Notes: generated from the sequence alone by a model not told the origin. 7,912 nucleotides of DNA from an uncultured Oscillospiraceae bacterium (GCA_900550315.1 URRK01000071.1:1-7912); one strand, 5' to 3'; numbered from the stretch's first letter, positions 1-6,428 are shown. Translations and numbers: made by a program.

Positions 1-854
1 TTGCCCAAATTATCGTACAACGCTAACAACAAAATGCGACTGCTGTTGCCGCTAACGGCAATTTTCATGCTGTCGTACCCCGAAAGTGCGGCGGCCGACA
101 AAAAGCCGTTTTCCCCCAGCTCGGTGGCGTACTGTACCACGGGGCCGCCAAACTGCTGCCGGTAAACCTCGGCAATGTTGGCCGGGGTTACACCGGGGGC
201 AAGCTGATTGGCAAAAAGCGGAACCGTTACCTGCATGCCGCTGTAAAAATCGCCAACCACCGGGCAAAAGGCCGGGGCGGGCAGACCGGTTTGCGCCTGC
301 ATTTCGGCCAAGTGCTTGTGCTGCTGCGGCAAAGCGTACTGCCGCGGCGCCTCAAACAGCTCGCTGCGGGCCGGGGCGGTGTACTCCGCAATCATTTTTT
401 TGCCGCCGCCGCTGTACCCTGTTAGGGAAAAGCAGGTAAGCTGCGCCGTTTTAGGCAGCAGGCCGGCCTGCACCAGCGGGGCGGTTAGCGCAATAAAGCC
501 GCTGGCGTGGCAGCCCGGCACGGCAATGCGTTTGGCGCTGCAAACGGCCGCTTTTTGAGCCGCCGAAAGCTCGGGAAAGCCGTACACCCAACCGGGCGCT
601 GTGCGGTGCGCGGTAGAGGTATCTAACACAACGGTGTTGGGGTTTAAAACCCAACCGGCCGCCTCGCGCGCGGCGTCGTCCGGCAGGCAGAGTATAGCAA
701 TGTCCGCAAGGTTCAACGCCTGCTTGCGGCAAGCGGAATCCTTGCGGTCTTTTTCGTTTAATGTAATCAGTTCCAATTCTTTGTCGGTTTGCAGCCGCTC
801 AAAGATCCGCAGGCCGGTGGTACCGGCGCTGCCGTCTATAAAAACTTTTTTCAT
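1..854 (-). CDS. argC: N-acetyl-gamma-glutamyl-phosphate reductase, short (type 2) form, 3' end cut by window edge
   Basis: The enzyme reduces N-acetyl-glutamyl-5-phosphate to the semialdehyde with NADPH, the third step of the ornithine/arginine route, in the cytoplasm. The 284 readable codons begin MKKVFIDGSAGTTGL, a Rossmann nucleotide-binding start. They then show CLPDDAAREA (residues 56-65), STAHR (80-84), VYGFPEL (90-96), PGCHASG with the likely catalytic Cys115, GYSGGGKKM (147-154) and KHLAEM with the likely catalytic His181. This pattern fits the short ArgC type of about 310 residues rather than the longer form of about 345. The frame is open to the edge and ends in DNLG, so roughly 25 residues should be missing. 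The ATG overlaps the argH stop as ATGA, which implies translational coupling; a GGAG lies 11 nt upstream inside argH. It is the third gene of the argGHC operon. The family call is firm; the short-type call is from motif pattern and length. Confidence 0.95.
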   Translation of the reverse strand, partial: MKKVFIDGSAGTTGLRIFERLQTDKELELITLNEKDRKDSACRKQALNLADIAILCLPDDAAREAAGWVLNPNTVVLDTSTAHRTAPGWVYGFPELSAAQKAAVCSAKRIAVPGCHASGFIALTAPLVQAGLLPKTAQLTCFSLTGYSGGGKKMIAEYTAPARSELFEAPRQYALPQQHKHLAEMQAQTGLPAPAFCPVVGDFYSGMQVTVPLFANQLAPGVTPANIAEVYRQQFGGPVVQYATELGENGFLSAAALSGYDSMKIAVSGNSSRILLLALYDNLG

Positions 855-2227
855 GAATTTAAGTACTCCGTTACCAAAGCAATTTGCTTTTCAACCGACG
901 CAATAGAGGTACCGCCGGCGCTGGTGCGCTTTTCTACACAGGTTGTAAGGTTAATGGCAGTGTAAACATCCTGCTCAAACAAGCTGCTAAACTGTTTAAA
1001 AACCGAAAGCTCTAATTCCTCCAGCACCTTGCCGTTTTCAATACAATAGGCAACCAGCTGACCCGAAAGCTTGTAGGCGCTGCGAAACGGCAGGCCCTTT
1101 TTGGTTAAATAATCGGCTAAATCGGTGGCGTTAATAAAGCCCTTTTGAGCGGCGCGCAGCATATTTTGGGGCAGCGCTTTTAGGCCCTGCAGCATTCCGG
1201 CAAAAACCTTTAAGCACATTTTAACGGTGTCGCAGGCGTCAAAAACACTTTCCTTATCCTCCTGCATATCCTTATTATAAGCCAGCGGCAAACCCTTTAG
1301 CATGGTTAGCGTGGCTAAAAGATCGCCGTAAACACGCCCGGTTTTACCCCGCACCAGCTCGGCCATATCGGGGTTCTTTTTTTGCGGCATAATAGAGGAG
1401 CCGGTGGTAAATTCGTCGGAAAGCTCTACAAATTTAAACTCCCAGCTGCACCACAAAATAATTTCCTCCGAAAAGCGGGAAAGGTGCATCATTAAAAGCG
1501 AAAGGCAGCTTAACAGCTCTACGCAAAAATCGCGGTCCGAAACGCCGTCTAAGCTGTTTTGGCAAATGCCGCTAAAGCCCAGCGTCTTGGCCTCGGCCTG
1601 GCGGTTGGTTGGGTAGGTGGTGCCGGCCAACGCGCAGCAACCAATAGGCGAAACATTTATTCTGCCGCGGCAATCGGCAAGGCGCTGCAGATCCCGCAGC
1701 AGCATTGCGGAGTAGGCCATTAGGTGGTGCCCAAAGGTTACCGGCTGTGCGCGCTGCAGGTGGGTGTAGCCCGGCATAATGGTTGCTTTGTACTGCTCGG
1801 CTTTATTGGCAAGCAGCTGCAGCAGATTTTTTACCAGGGCAACAATTTCGTCGGTTTCGTCCCGCAAATACATTCTAAGGTCCAGCGCAACCTGGTCGTT
1901 GCGGCTGCGGGCGGTATGCAGCTTTTTGCCAACATTGCCCAGCCGCTCGGTTAAAACCTGCTCTACAAACATGTGAATATCCTCACACGCAGGGTCTATT
2001 GGCAAGGCTCCGCTTTCTAAATCGTCTAACACGGTCTGCAGGCCGTCAATCAGCTGCCCGGCCTCCTGCTCGGTAATAATTTTTTGCGCGCCCAGCATGG
2101 CTGCGTGGGCCATGCTGCCTTTAATATCCTGCCGAAACATTCGGCTGTCAAAATGAATAGAGGAGTTAAAATCATCGGCAATTTTGTTGGTGTTGCCGCT
2201 GGTTCTGCCGGCCCACATTTTAGTCAT
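851..2227 (-). CDS. argH: Argininosuccinate lyase
   Basis: This cytoplasmic homotetrameric enzyme splits argininosuccinate into arginine and fumarate, the last step of arginine synthesis. The 458-residue length is normal for the fumarase/aspartase superfamily. Visible blocks are MWAGR near the start, HTARSRNDQ (104-112), GYTHLQRAQPVTFGHH (153-168) with the conserved Thr-His pair at 155-156, and the signature GSSIMPQKKNPD (276-287) carrying the catalytic serine. The segment SPIGCCALAGTTYPTNRQ (193-210) departs from the usual GAGALAGT..PIDR form, but the reading frame is intact. The ATG at 2227 is chosen because AGGTGAG (2234-2240) sits 6 nt upstream; the next Met, at 2218, would be too far from it. 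The gene lies 26 bp after argG and its TGA overlaps the argC ATG by 4 bp, so all three genes should be co-transcribed from the argG promoter. Confidence 0.97.
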   Translation of the reverse strand: MTKMWAGRTSGNTNKIADDFNSSIHFDSRMFRQDIKGSMAHAAMLGAQKIITEQEAGQLIDGLQTVLDDLESGALPIDPACEDIHMFVEQVLTERLGNVGKKLHTARSRNDQVALDLRMYLRDETDEIVALVKNLLQLLANKAEQYKATIMPGYTHLQRAQPVTFGHHLMAYSAMLLRDLQRLADCRGRINVSPIGCCALAGTTYPTNRQAEAKTLGFSGICQNSLDGVSDRDFCVELLSCLSLLMMHLSRFSEEIILWCSWEFKFVELSDEFTTGSSIMPQKKNPDMAELVRGKTGRVYGDLLATLTMLKGLPLAYNKDMQEDKESVFDACDTVKMCLKVFAGMLQGLKALPQNMLRAAQKGFINATDLADYLTKKGLPFRSAYKLSGQLVAYCIENGKVLEELELSVFKQFSSLFEQDVYTAINLTTCVEKRTSAGGTSIASVEKQIALVTEYLNS

Positions 2228-2233
2228 AATACG

Positions 2234-2240
2234 CTCACCT
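2234..2240 (-). promoter_or_regulatory. Ribosome binding site of argH
   Basis: AGGTGAG on the minus strand, 6 nt before the ATG at 2227 and inside the 26-bp argG-argH gap. It decides the argH start. No terminator or promoter is seen in this gap, which supports one transcript. Confidence 0.8.
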
Positions 2241-2253
2241 GCTTTGGTTTAAT

Positions 2254-3483
2254 TTATTTTAGGTTGTTTTTCGCCTTCATTTTAGCGTAAACCTTGGTAG
2301 AAAGGCCGTACAGGTTAATAAACCCGGTAGCGTCGGCCTGGTTGTAAACATCATCCTCGTCAAAGGTAGCAATTTCGGGGTCGTACAACGAGTAGGGGGA
2401 GGTTACGGAAGCGTTGATCATATTGCCTTTGTACAGCTTTAGGGTAACATCGCCAGTAACGGTTTGCTGGGTTGTTTTAACAAAGGCCAAAATAGCCTCG
2501 GTAAGAGGGGTAAACCACTGCGCATTGTAAACCATTTCGGCCAGTTTTTGGGCCACCAGGGCTTTGTAGTGTGCCGTTTCTTTATCTAAGCAAAGGGTTT
2601 CCAGCACGGTGTGCGCCTTGTAAAGAATGGCGCCGCCGGGGGTTTCGTACACGCCCCTGCACTTCATGCCAACCAGCCGGTTTTCAACAATATCTAACAG
2701 ACCAATGCCGTTTTGGCCGCCCAGCTCGTTCAGCTTGGTTACCAGCGCAACGGCGTCCATCTCTACCCCGTCTACCGCGGTAGGCACGCCCTTTTCAAAG
2801 TGGATTTTAACATAGGTTGGCTTATCGGGCGCCATTTCGGGGGAAACACCCATTTCTAAAAAGCCGGGCTTGTTGTACTGCGGCTCGTTGGCCGGGTCTT
2901 CTAAATCCAGCCCCTCGTGCGAAAGGTGCCAAATGTTTTTATCTTTAGAATAATTGGTTTCCCGGTTAATTTTAAGCGGAATATTGTGCGCCTCGGCGTA
3001 TTCAATTTCCTCCTCCCGCGATTTAATGCTCCACTCCCGCCAAGGGGCAATAATCGTCATATCCGGTGCCAGCGCCTTAATGGCCATTTCAAACCGCACC
3101 TGGTCGTTGCCCTTGCCGGTGCAGCCGTGACAAATGGCGTCGGCCCCCTCTTTAACCGCAATTTCTACCAGCCGCTTAGCAATGGGCGGCCGGGCAAAGG
3201 CGGTACCTAACATATAGTCCTCATACAAAGCGCCGGCCTGCACACAGGGGAATACATAATCCTCTAAAAATTCTTTGGTTAGATCCTCTACATACAGCTT
3301 AGAGGCGCCGGTTTTTAAAGCTTTTTCCTCCAGCCCCTCCAGCTCGTCGGCCTGCCCTACATTGCCCGAAACAGCAATAATTTCGGGGTTATTGTAGTTC
3401 TCCTTTAACCAGGGAATAATAATAGAAGTATCTAACCCGCCGGAATAAGCCAAAACAACCTTTTTAATCTCTTTTTTATTCAT
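2254..3483 (-). CDS. argG: Argininosuccinate synthase
   Basis: This cytoplasmic enzyme joins citrulline and aspartate with ATP (released as AMP and PPi) to give argininosuccinate. The 409 residues begin MNKKEIKKVVLAYSGGLDTS, with the AYSGGLDTS pyrophosphate-binding loop at residues 12-20. Further family blocks are LGTAFARPP (92-100), HGCTGKGNDQVRFE (119-132) and the later YSKDKNIWHLSHEG. The length is typical. The frame stays open to an ATG at 3504, but the start at 3483 is preferred. A GGAGG (3492-3496) lies 8 nt upstream of it and would be inside the longer version, and residue 1 of the known family begins close to the P-loop. The gene heads the argGHC operon and has its own consensus promoter with two overlapping ARG boxes, so repression by ArgR when arginine is plentiful is the likely control. 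Confidence 0.97.
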   Translation of the reverse strand: MNKKEIKKVVLAYSGGLDTSIIIPWLKENYNNPEIIAVSGNVGQADELEGLEEKALKTGASKLYVEDLTKEFLEDYVFPCVQAGALYEDYMLGTAFARPPIAKRLVEIAVKEGADAICHGCTGKGNDQVRFEMAIKALAPDMTIIAPWREWSIKSREEEIEYAEAHNIPLKINRETNYSKDKNIWHLSHEGLDLEDPANEPQYNKPGFLEMGVSPEMAPDKPTYVKIHFEKGVPTAVDGVEMDAVALVTKLNELGGQNGIGLLDIVENRLVGMKCRGVYETPGGAILYKAHTVLETLCLDKETAHYKALVAQKLAEMVYNAQWFTPLTEAILAFVKTTQQTVTGDVTLKLYKGNMINASVTSPYSLYDPEIATFDEDDVYNQADATGFINLYGLSTKVYAKMKAKNNLK

Positions 3484-3491
3484 GATGAAAA

Positions 3492-3496
3492 CCTCC
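3492..3496 (-). promoter_or_regulatory. Ribosome binding site fixing the argG start
   Basis: GGAGG on the minus strand, 8 nt from the ATG at 3483. No comparable site precedes the in-frame ATG at 3504, so this motif argues for the 409-residue product. Confidence 0.88.
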
Positions 3497-3497
3497 G

Positions 3498-3515
3498 AAT
3501 TCATAAATATTCATT
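3498..3515. promoter_or_regulatory. ARG box 1 (ArgR/AhrC operator, downstream copy)
   Basis: AATTCATAAATATTCATT matches the ARG-box pattern WNTGAATWWWWATTCANW at about 16 of 18 positions; the right half is intact and the left half is degenerate. It lies between the predicted transcription start and the argG ribosome binding site. It is separated by exactly 3 bp from the second box, giving a 21-bp centre-to-centre distance, the known arrangement for one ArgR hexamer spanning two boxes. Confidence 0.72.
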
Positions 3516-3518
3516 TGA

Positions 3519-3536
3519 TATGCATAATTATACAAC
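3519..3536. promoter_or_regulatory. ARG box 2 (ArgR/AhrC operator) overlapping the argG -10
   Basis: TATGCATAATTATACAAC fits the relaxed form TNTGNATWWWWATNCANA at all but the last position. It covers the -10 hexamer of the argG promoter at 3527-3532, so a bound repressor would block RNA polymerase directly. With box 1 it forms a tandem operator. The role follows from the known ArgR/AhrC system; the regulator gene itself is not in this window. Confidence 0.82.
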
Positions 3537-3555
3537 CATCTTAAGTGATTGTCAA
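3527..3555 (-). promoter_or_regulatory. Sigma-A promoter of the argGHC operon
   Basis: Reading the minus strand, TTGACA (3555-3550) is followed by a 17-bp spacer and TATAAT (3532-3527), a perfect match to the housekeeping consensus. Transcription should start near 3519-3520, leaving a leader of about 36 nt, too short for a T-box or attenuator. Control is therefore most likely by operator occupancy. Confidence 0.9.
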
Positions 3556-3572
3556 GCAGATTATTCAACTTT

Positions 3573-3666
3573 TTGCATATTTTGTTAGAATAACTAAAGA
3601 AATTGCCTTAATAACCGTTTTTTGTTGCATATTTCAAGTTTTATGCAAAATATTATGCATATTAAT
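3573..3666. repeat. AT-rich block with repeated TGCAT half-sites
   Basis: The 10-mer TTGCATATTT occurs exactly at 3573-3582 and 3625-3634. An imperfect 18-bp palindrome ATGCAAAATATTATGCAT occupies 3643-3660 and runs into ATTAAT. Counting the TGCAT inside ARG box 2 (3521), TGCAT begins at 3521, 3574, 3626 and 3656, so the first three are 53 and 52 bp apart, about five helical turns. Each resembles the left half of an ARG box, but none has a good right half. They could be weak ArgR sites that help looping or sites for another regulator, or simply reflect the AT-rich composition. Confidence 0.45.
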
Positions 3667-3721
3667 AATAAGTCCTACCAATTTTTCCTGCCATTTTGGT
3701 AAAAACCAGTTTGTTTAGGCC

Positions 3722-3750
3722 TTGTAATTGCCCCGTTGGTGTGCTAAAAT
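3722..3750 (+). promoter_or_regulatory. Candidate sigma-A promoter for the GH2 gene
   Basis: TTGTAA (3722-3727), a 17-bp spacer and TAAAAT (3745-3750) form a plausible promoter pointing at the GH2 gene. Transcription would begin near 3757, giving a leader of about 265 nt. No other plus-strand pair closer to the gene looks as good, since the DNA after 3770 becomes GC-rich. I see no catabolite-response (cre) site next to it. Confidence 0.5.
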
Positions 3751-3756
3751 AAAGGT

Positions 3757-4010
3757 AAATTTAGGGGTTGCAGCCCTTTTACAGCCGGTTTTTGCAAGGC
3801 TTTAGCCCAAAAGGCGTATTTTGCCCTTTAGGGGTGGGCAAAAGGGGCCAAAGGCGCGGGTTTGGCACGGTGTGTGCTGCCCGGCCGGGCCTTTGTTTTA
3901 AAGGGCCTATTGCTTTTGACTTTTGACTTTGGGCGGCCTTGGCCGGCTGGCTTGGCTTCTATCCGCCTTGGCCAGAGGTCTTAGCCGGCGGGCTGCAGCT
4001 CCCCGATTTT
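3757..4010 (+). other. Long GC-rich structured leader of the GH2 gene
   Basis: No supported coding sequence lies here. A perfect 8-bp stem TTTTGCCC/GGGCAAAA pairs 3819-3826 with 3836-3843 around a 9-nt loop. CAAAGGC (3849-3855) can pair with GCCTTTG (3889-3895), but the same GCCTTT segment can instead fold back on AAAGG at 3900-3904, so the two hairpins exclude each other. A perfect palindrome GCCCGGCCGGGC sits at 3879-3890. TTTTGAC is repeated head to tail at 3914-3927, and GCCTTGGCC occurs at 3936-3944 and 3965-3973. No run of T follows the stems, so a classical attenuator is not evident, and I recognise no known riboswitch class. Confidence 0.45.
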
Positions 4011-4015
4011 GGAGG
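4011..4015 (+). promoter_or_regulatory. Ribosome binding site fixing the GH2 start
   Basis: GGAGG lies 6 nt before the ATG at 4022. It decides for this start over an upstream in-frame TTG at 3923 that has no such site. Confidence 0.88.
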
Positions 4016-4021
4016 AAAAGT

Positions 4022-6163
4022 ATGAAGTTTTATCAACAATGGCGCGGGCGCGCAGCGGCCGGAAGCGCCGACAAGGCCTGGTTTAAAGCTACCGTACCGG
4101 GCAATATTCAATACGATTACGGTGTTGCGCACCATTTTGGCGACCCGAACGAGGGCTACCGCGTAGAGCAGTACCTGCCTTTGGAGGATTGCACCTTTGA
4201 ATACGAAACAGCGCTGAGCTTTAACCGGCAGCCGGGTGAAACCGTTTGGTTTTGCAGCGGCGGTATTGATTACCTTTACGACATTTACCTAAACCAAACC
4301 AAGCTTTACAGCTACGAGGGAATGTACCGCCCGGTTGAGCTGGAACTGACCCCGCACTTAACCGGCAGCGACACGCTGCGCGTGGTAATTCACCCGCACC
4401 CCAAGCGCCCCGGCGCCGCAGCGAGAACCCGGCAGGAGGCCGACCACAGCTGTAAGCCCCCGGTTTGCTACGGGTGGGACTGGAACCCCAGATTAATGAT
4501 TTCGGGCATGTGGCAGGAGGCCTACATAGAAACCCGCGCCGCCGAGCACATTACCGCCTGCGAGCCATTTGTGCGCCTTGCGCCCGATTACCAAACCGCG
4601 CAGGTGCGGTTTGAAATTGCCGGCACCGACCGTTACACCATTACCCTGCAAGACAGGGAGGGCAACACCGTTTACACCGGCACCAACCCGGAATTTACGG
4701 TTAAAAAACCGCAGCTTTGGTGGTGCAACGGGCAGGGCGAGCCGTACCTTTACCGTTACACCGTAGCCGGCCCTGTTAACACGGTAACCGGCACCTTAGC
4801 GTTTCGGGAGGTTAAAGTGGTTCGCAACATCGGGGCCAACGGGCCGGACGGTTTTCCAAAATCGCGCTATGACGCCCCCACCACCGTTTTGCTAAACGGC
4901 CGTCGCATTTTTGCCAAAGGCTCTAACTGGGTAAACCCCGAGCTGTTTTGGGGCAACATTACCGCCGAGCGGTACGAGGAGCTGCTGGAGCTGGTGCGGG
5001 ACGCCAACATGAATATGCTGCGCATTTGGGGCGGTGCCGGCATGAATAAAGAGGCCTTTTACAGCGCCTGCGACCGGCTTGGCATTTTGGTTTGGCAGGA
5101 GTTTATGTTGGCCTGCAACCGCTACCCCGACAACCCGCATTACTTAGCCGTTTTAGAGCAGGAGGCCACCGCTATGATCAAGACCCTGCGGCGCCACCCC
5201 TGCCTGGCCATTTGGTGCGGCGGCAACGAGCTGTTTAACGGCTGGTCGGGCATGGACGATCAATCGCTGCCGCTGCGGTTGTTAGACCGCCTTTGCTACG
5301 AATTAGACCCCGGCAAGCCGTTTTTTAAAACCTCGCCGCTTATTGGCATGGGCCACGGCTGCTACGCCTTTAAGCACCCCGACATGGGCGGAGATATTTT
5401 TGAATCGATTCGCGGGTCGCACCTGGTTGCCTACACCGAGTTTGGCGTGCCGGGCTTAACCGATGTTGAAACGCTGAAAACCATGATGCCGGAAAACGAG
5501 CTGTTCCCCGTTTTGCGCACCAAGGGCTGGCTGCTGCGCCATGGGCTGGGTGCCTGGGGCCCCGGCGCCTGGATTTGCGAAAATGTACTGCGGGAATATT
5601 TTGGCGCGCCCGAAAGCATTGAGGATTTAGTAAACTGGTCGAACGAGCTGCAAAGCACCGGCTACCAGGCCGCATTTGAGGAAATGCGCCGTCAGTGGCC
5701 GCACTGCGCCATGGCGCTGAACTGGTGCTACAACGAGCCGTGGAGCAACGCCGCCAACAACTGTTTAATAGATTACCCCACCAAGCCCAAGCGCGCCTAC
5801 TACGCGGTGCAGCGCGCACTGCGCCCGGTGCTGTTTACCGCCGGTATGCCGCGGTACGATTTTAAAGAGGGCGAGGCCTTTAGCGCCGACATTTGGTTCC
5901 ACAACGACACCCCGCAGCCGGCCACCGGCACCGTTACGGTGGTGTTAAAAACCGGCAGCACCGAAAAGCAGCTGCTAAGCTGGAGCGCCGAGGCCGGCCC
6001 AAACAGCAACCTGCAGGGCCCCACCGTGCATTTTACCCTACCCGAAAGCAGCGAGGATTTTATTACCCTAAAGCTGATTGCCGAAAACGGGCAGGAAAAC
6101 GAATACCACCTGCTGCTGCGGCACAAAAAGCCTACCGCAAAGGTAAAGCAGATGAACGCTTAA
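4022..6163 (+). CDS. Glycoside hydrolase family 2 protein, beta-mannosidase-like, cytoplasmic
   Basis: A retaining exo-glycosidase by family, probably releasing a terminal beta-linked mannose or related sugar; the substrate is inferred. The 713 residues show an N-terminal jelly-roll sugar-binding domain (about 1-165) with GWDWNPRL from 151, an immunoglobulin-like domain (about 175-275), a TIM barrel (about 280-580) and a C-terminal beta-sandwich (about 605-713). Barrel motifs include NMLRIWGGAG (W336) and LGILVWQEFMLAC, both strongly beta-mannosidase-like. The likely acid/base is Glu403 in WCGGNE and the likely nucleophile Glu473 in YTEFGVPG. The 70-residue gap between them and the total length are both shorter than in classic beta-mannosidases of about 850 residues, and WCGGNE replaces the usual W.GNNE, so another GH2 activity such as exo-glucosaminidase is possible. 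There is no signal peptide from the chosen start, so it probably acts on imported oligosaccharides. It is monocistronic, with a terminator 14 nt after the stop. Confidence 0.88.
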   Translation: MKFYQQWRGRAAAGSADKAWFKATVPGNIQYDYGVAHHFGDPNEGYRVEQYLPLEDCTFEYETALSFNRQPGETVWFCSGGIDYLYDIYLNQTKLYSYEGMYRPVELELTPHLTGSDTLRVVIHPHPKRPGAAARTRQEADHSCKPPVCYGWDWNPRLMISGMWQEAYIETRAAEHITACEPFVRLAPDYQTAQVRFEIAGTDRYTITLQDREGNTVYTGTNPEFTVKKPQLWWCNGQGEPYLYRYTVAGPVNTVTGTLAFREVKVVRNIGANGPDGFPKSRYDAPTTVLLNGRRIFAKGSNWVNPELFWGNITAERYEELLELVRDANMNMLRIWGGAGMNKEAFYSACDRLGILVWQEFMLACNRYPDNPHYLAVLEQEATAMIKTLRRHPCLAIWCGGNELFNGWSGMDDQSLPLRLLDRLCYELDPGKPFFKTSPLIGMGHGCYAFKHPDMGGDIFESIRGSHLVAYTEFGVPGLTDVETLKTMMPENELFPVLRTKGWLLRHGLGAWGPGAWICENVLREYFGAPESIEDLVNWSNELQSTGYQAAFEEMRRQWPHCAMALNWCYNEPWSNAANNCLIDYPTKPKRAYYAVQRALRPVLFTAGMPRYDFKEGEAFSADIWFHNDTPQPATGTVTVVLKTGSTEKQLLSWSAEAGPNSNLQGPTVHFTLPESSEDFITLKLIAENGQENEYHLLLRHKKPTAKVKQMNA

Positions 6164-6177
6164 CCCGAGCTTACAAA

Positions 6178-6212
6178 AACGGCAAAGCCAAGAGCCGTTA
6201 TTTTGCCTTTTT
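6178..6212 (+). terminator. Terminator directly after the GH2 gene
   Basis: AACGGC (6178-6183) pairs with GCCGTT (6194-6199) around a 10-nt loop, followed by ATTTTGCCTTTTT. It begins 14 nt after the TAA of the GH2 gene. The stem is only 6 bp, so termination may be partial, which would explain the further hairpins downstream. Confidence 0.6.
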
Positions 6213-6227
6213 AGGCGGGTTTGCTGC

Positions 6228-6293
6228 GTGCGCCAAGCTTGGTTAAAAGGCTTGACGCACACTGTGCTTAAAAAGCACAAAAATTAAAAGCAC
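6228..6293. other. Pair of inverted repeats in the convergent gap
   Basis: GTGCGCCAAGC (6228-6238) pairs with GCTTGACGCAC (6250-6260) with one mismatch and an 11-nt loop. Next to it GTGCTT (6264-6269) pairs with AAGCAC (6273-6278) over an AAA loop, and a second AAGCAC at 6288-6293 could compete for the same arm. Neither stem is followed by a T run on either strand, so they are not classical terminators. Their role is unknown. Confidence 0.5.
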
Positions 6294-6326
6294 GCCTATT
6301 ACCCGCAAAGCGCAAAAATAAAACAG

Positions 6327-6368
6327 GCCGCCCGTTTTGGTTTGTAAAAGCGGGCGGCTTGTTTGTTT
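6327..6368. terminator. Bidirectional intrinsic terminator
   Basis: A perfect 8-bp stem GCCGCCCG (6327-6334) / CGGGCGGC (6351-6358), extendable inward by TTTT/AAAA with a bulged G. On the plus strand it is followed by TTGTTTGTTT. On the minus strand it is followed by a T-rich tail, CTGTTTTATTTTTG. It can therefore stop transcripts of both convergent glycosidase genes. Confidence 0.8.
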
Positions 6369-6373
6369 AAATT

Positions 6374-6428
6374 AAGGGGAGTAAAAGCGGGCAGCCGCCA
6401 ACCGGTTAAACCGATTTTGCCCCTTTTT
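6374..6428 (+). terminator. Branched hairpin ending in a T run (terminator or small structured RNA)
   Basis: The outer stem AAGGGG (6374-6379) / CCCCTT (6420-6425) continues inward as AAAA (6383-6386) / TTTT (6415-6418). It encloses two short hairpins, GCGG/CCGC (6387-6390, 6395-6398) and CGGT/ACCG (6403-6406, 6410-6413). Together they form a compact three-way junction ending in TTTTT. The branched shape is unusual for a simple terminator. The inner stems are only 4 bp, so the fold needs testing. Confidence 0.45.

Noticed and set aside
86..732. Several open frames of 70-117 codons on both strands across argC
   Set aside because: They are rich in Arg, Pro, Ala and Gly, as expected for shadow frames of a GC-rich gene, and argC itself reads cleanly with catalytic residues in place.
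3484..3504. Seven-residue N-terminal extension of ArgG from the ATG at 3504
   Set aside because: No ribosome binding site precedes it, it would start inside the operator, and the strong GGAGG at 3492-3496 serves the ATG at 3483.
3484..3520. T-box or attenuator leader for the arginine operon
   Set aside because: The predicted leader is only about 36 nt, too short for either, and it is occupied by an ARG box and the ribosome binding site.
3537..3770. AT-rich stretch as a sign of inserted foreign DNA
   Set aside because: No terminal repeats, target duplications or transposase remnants are seen; AT-rich promoter regions are ordinary in this kind of genome.
3923..4021. 33-residue N-terminal extension of the GH2 protein from a TTG codon, superficially hydrophobic and signal-like
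   Set aside because: There is no ribosome binding site for the TTG, the extension is arginine-rich and lacks a clean hydrophobic core, and GGAGG sits right before the ATG at 4022, where family homology begins.
5370..5819. 149-codon open frame antisense to the GH2 gene
   Set aside because: Its low-complexity Arg/Ser/Ala composition and lack of a ribosome binding site fit a shadow frame over the conserved barrel.
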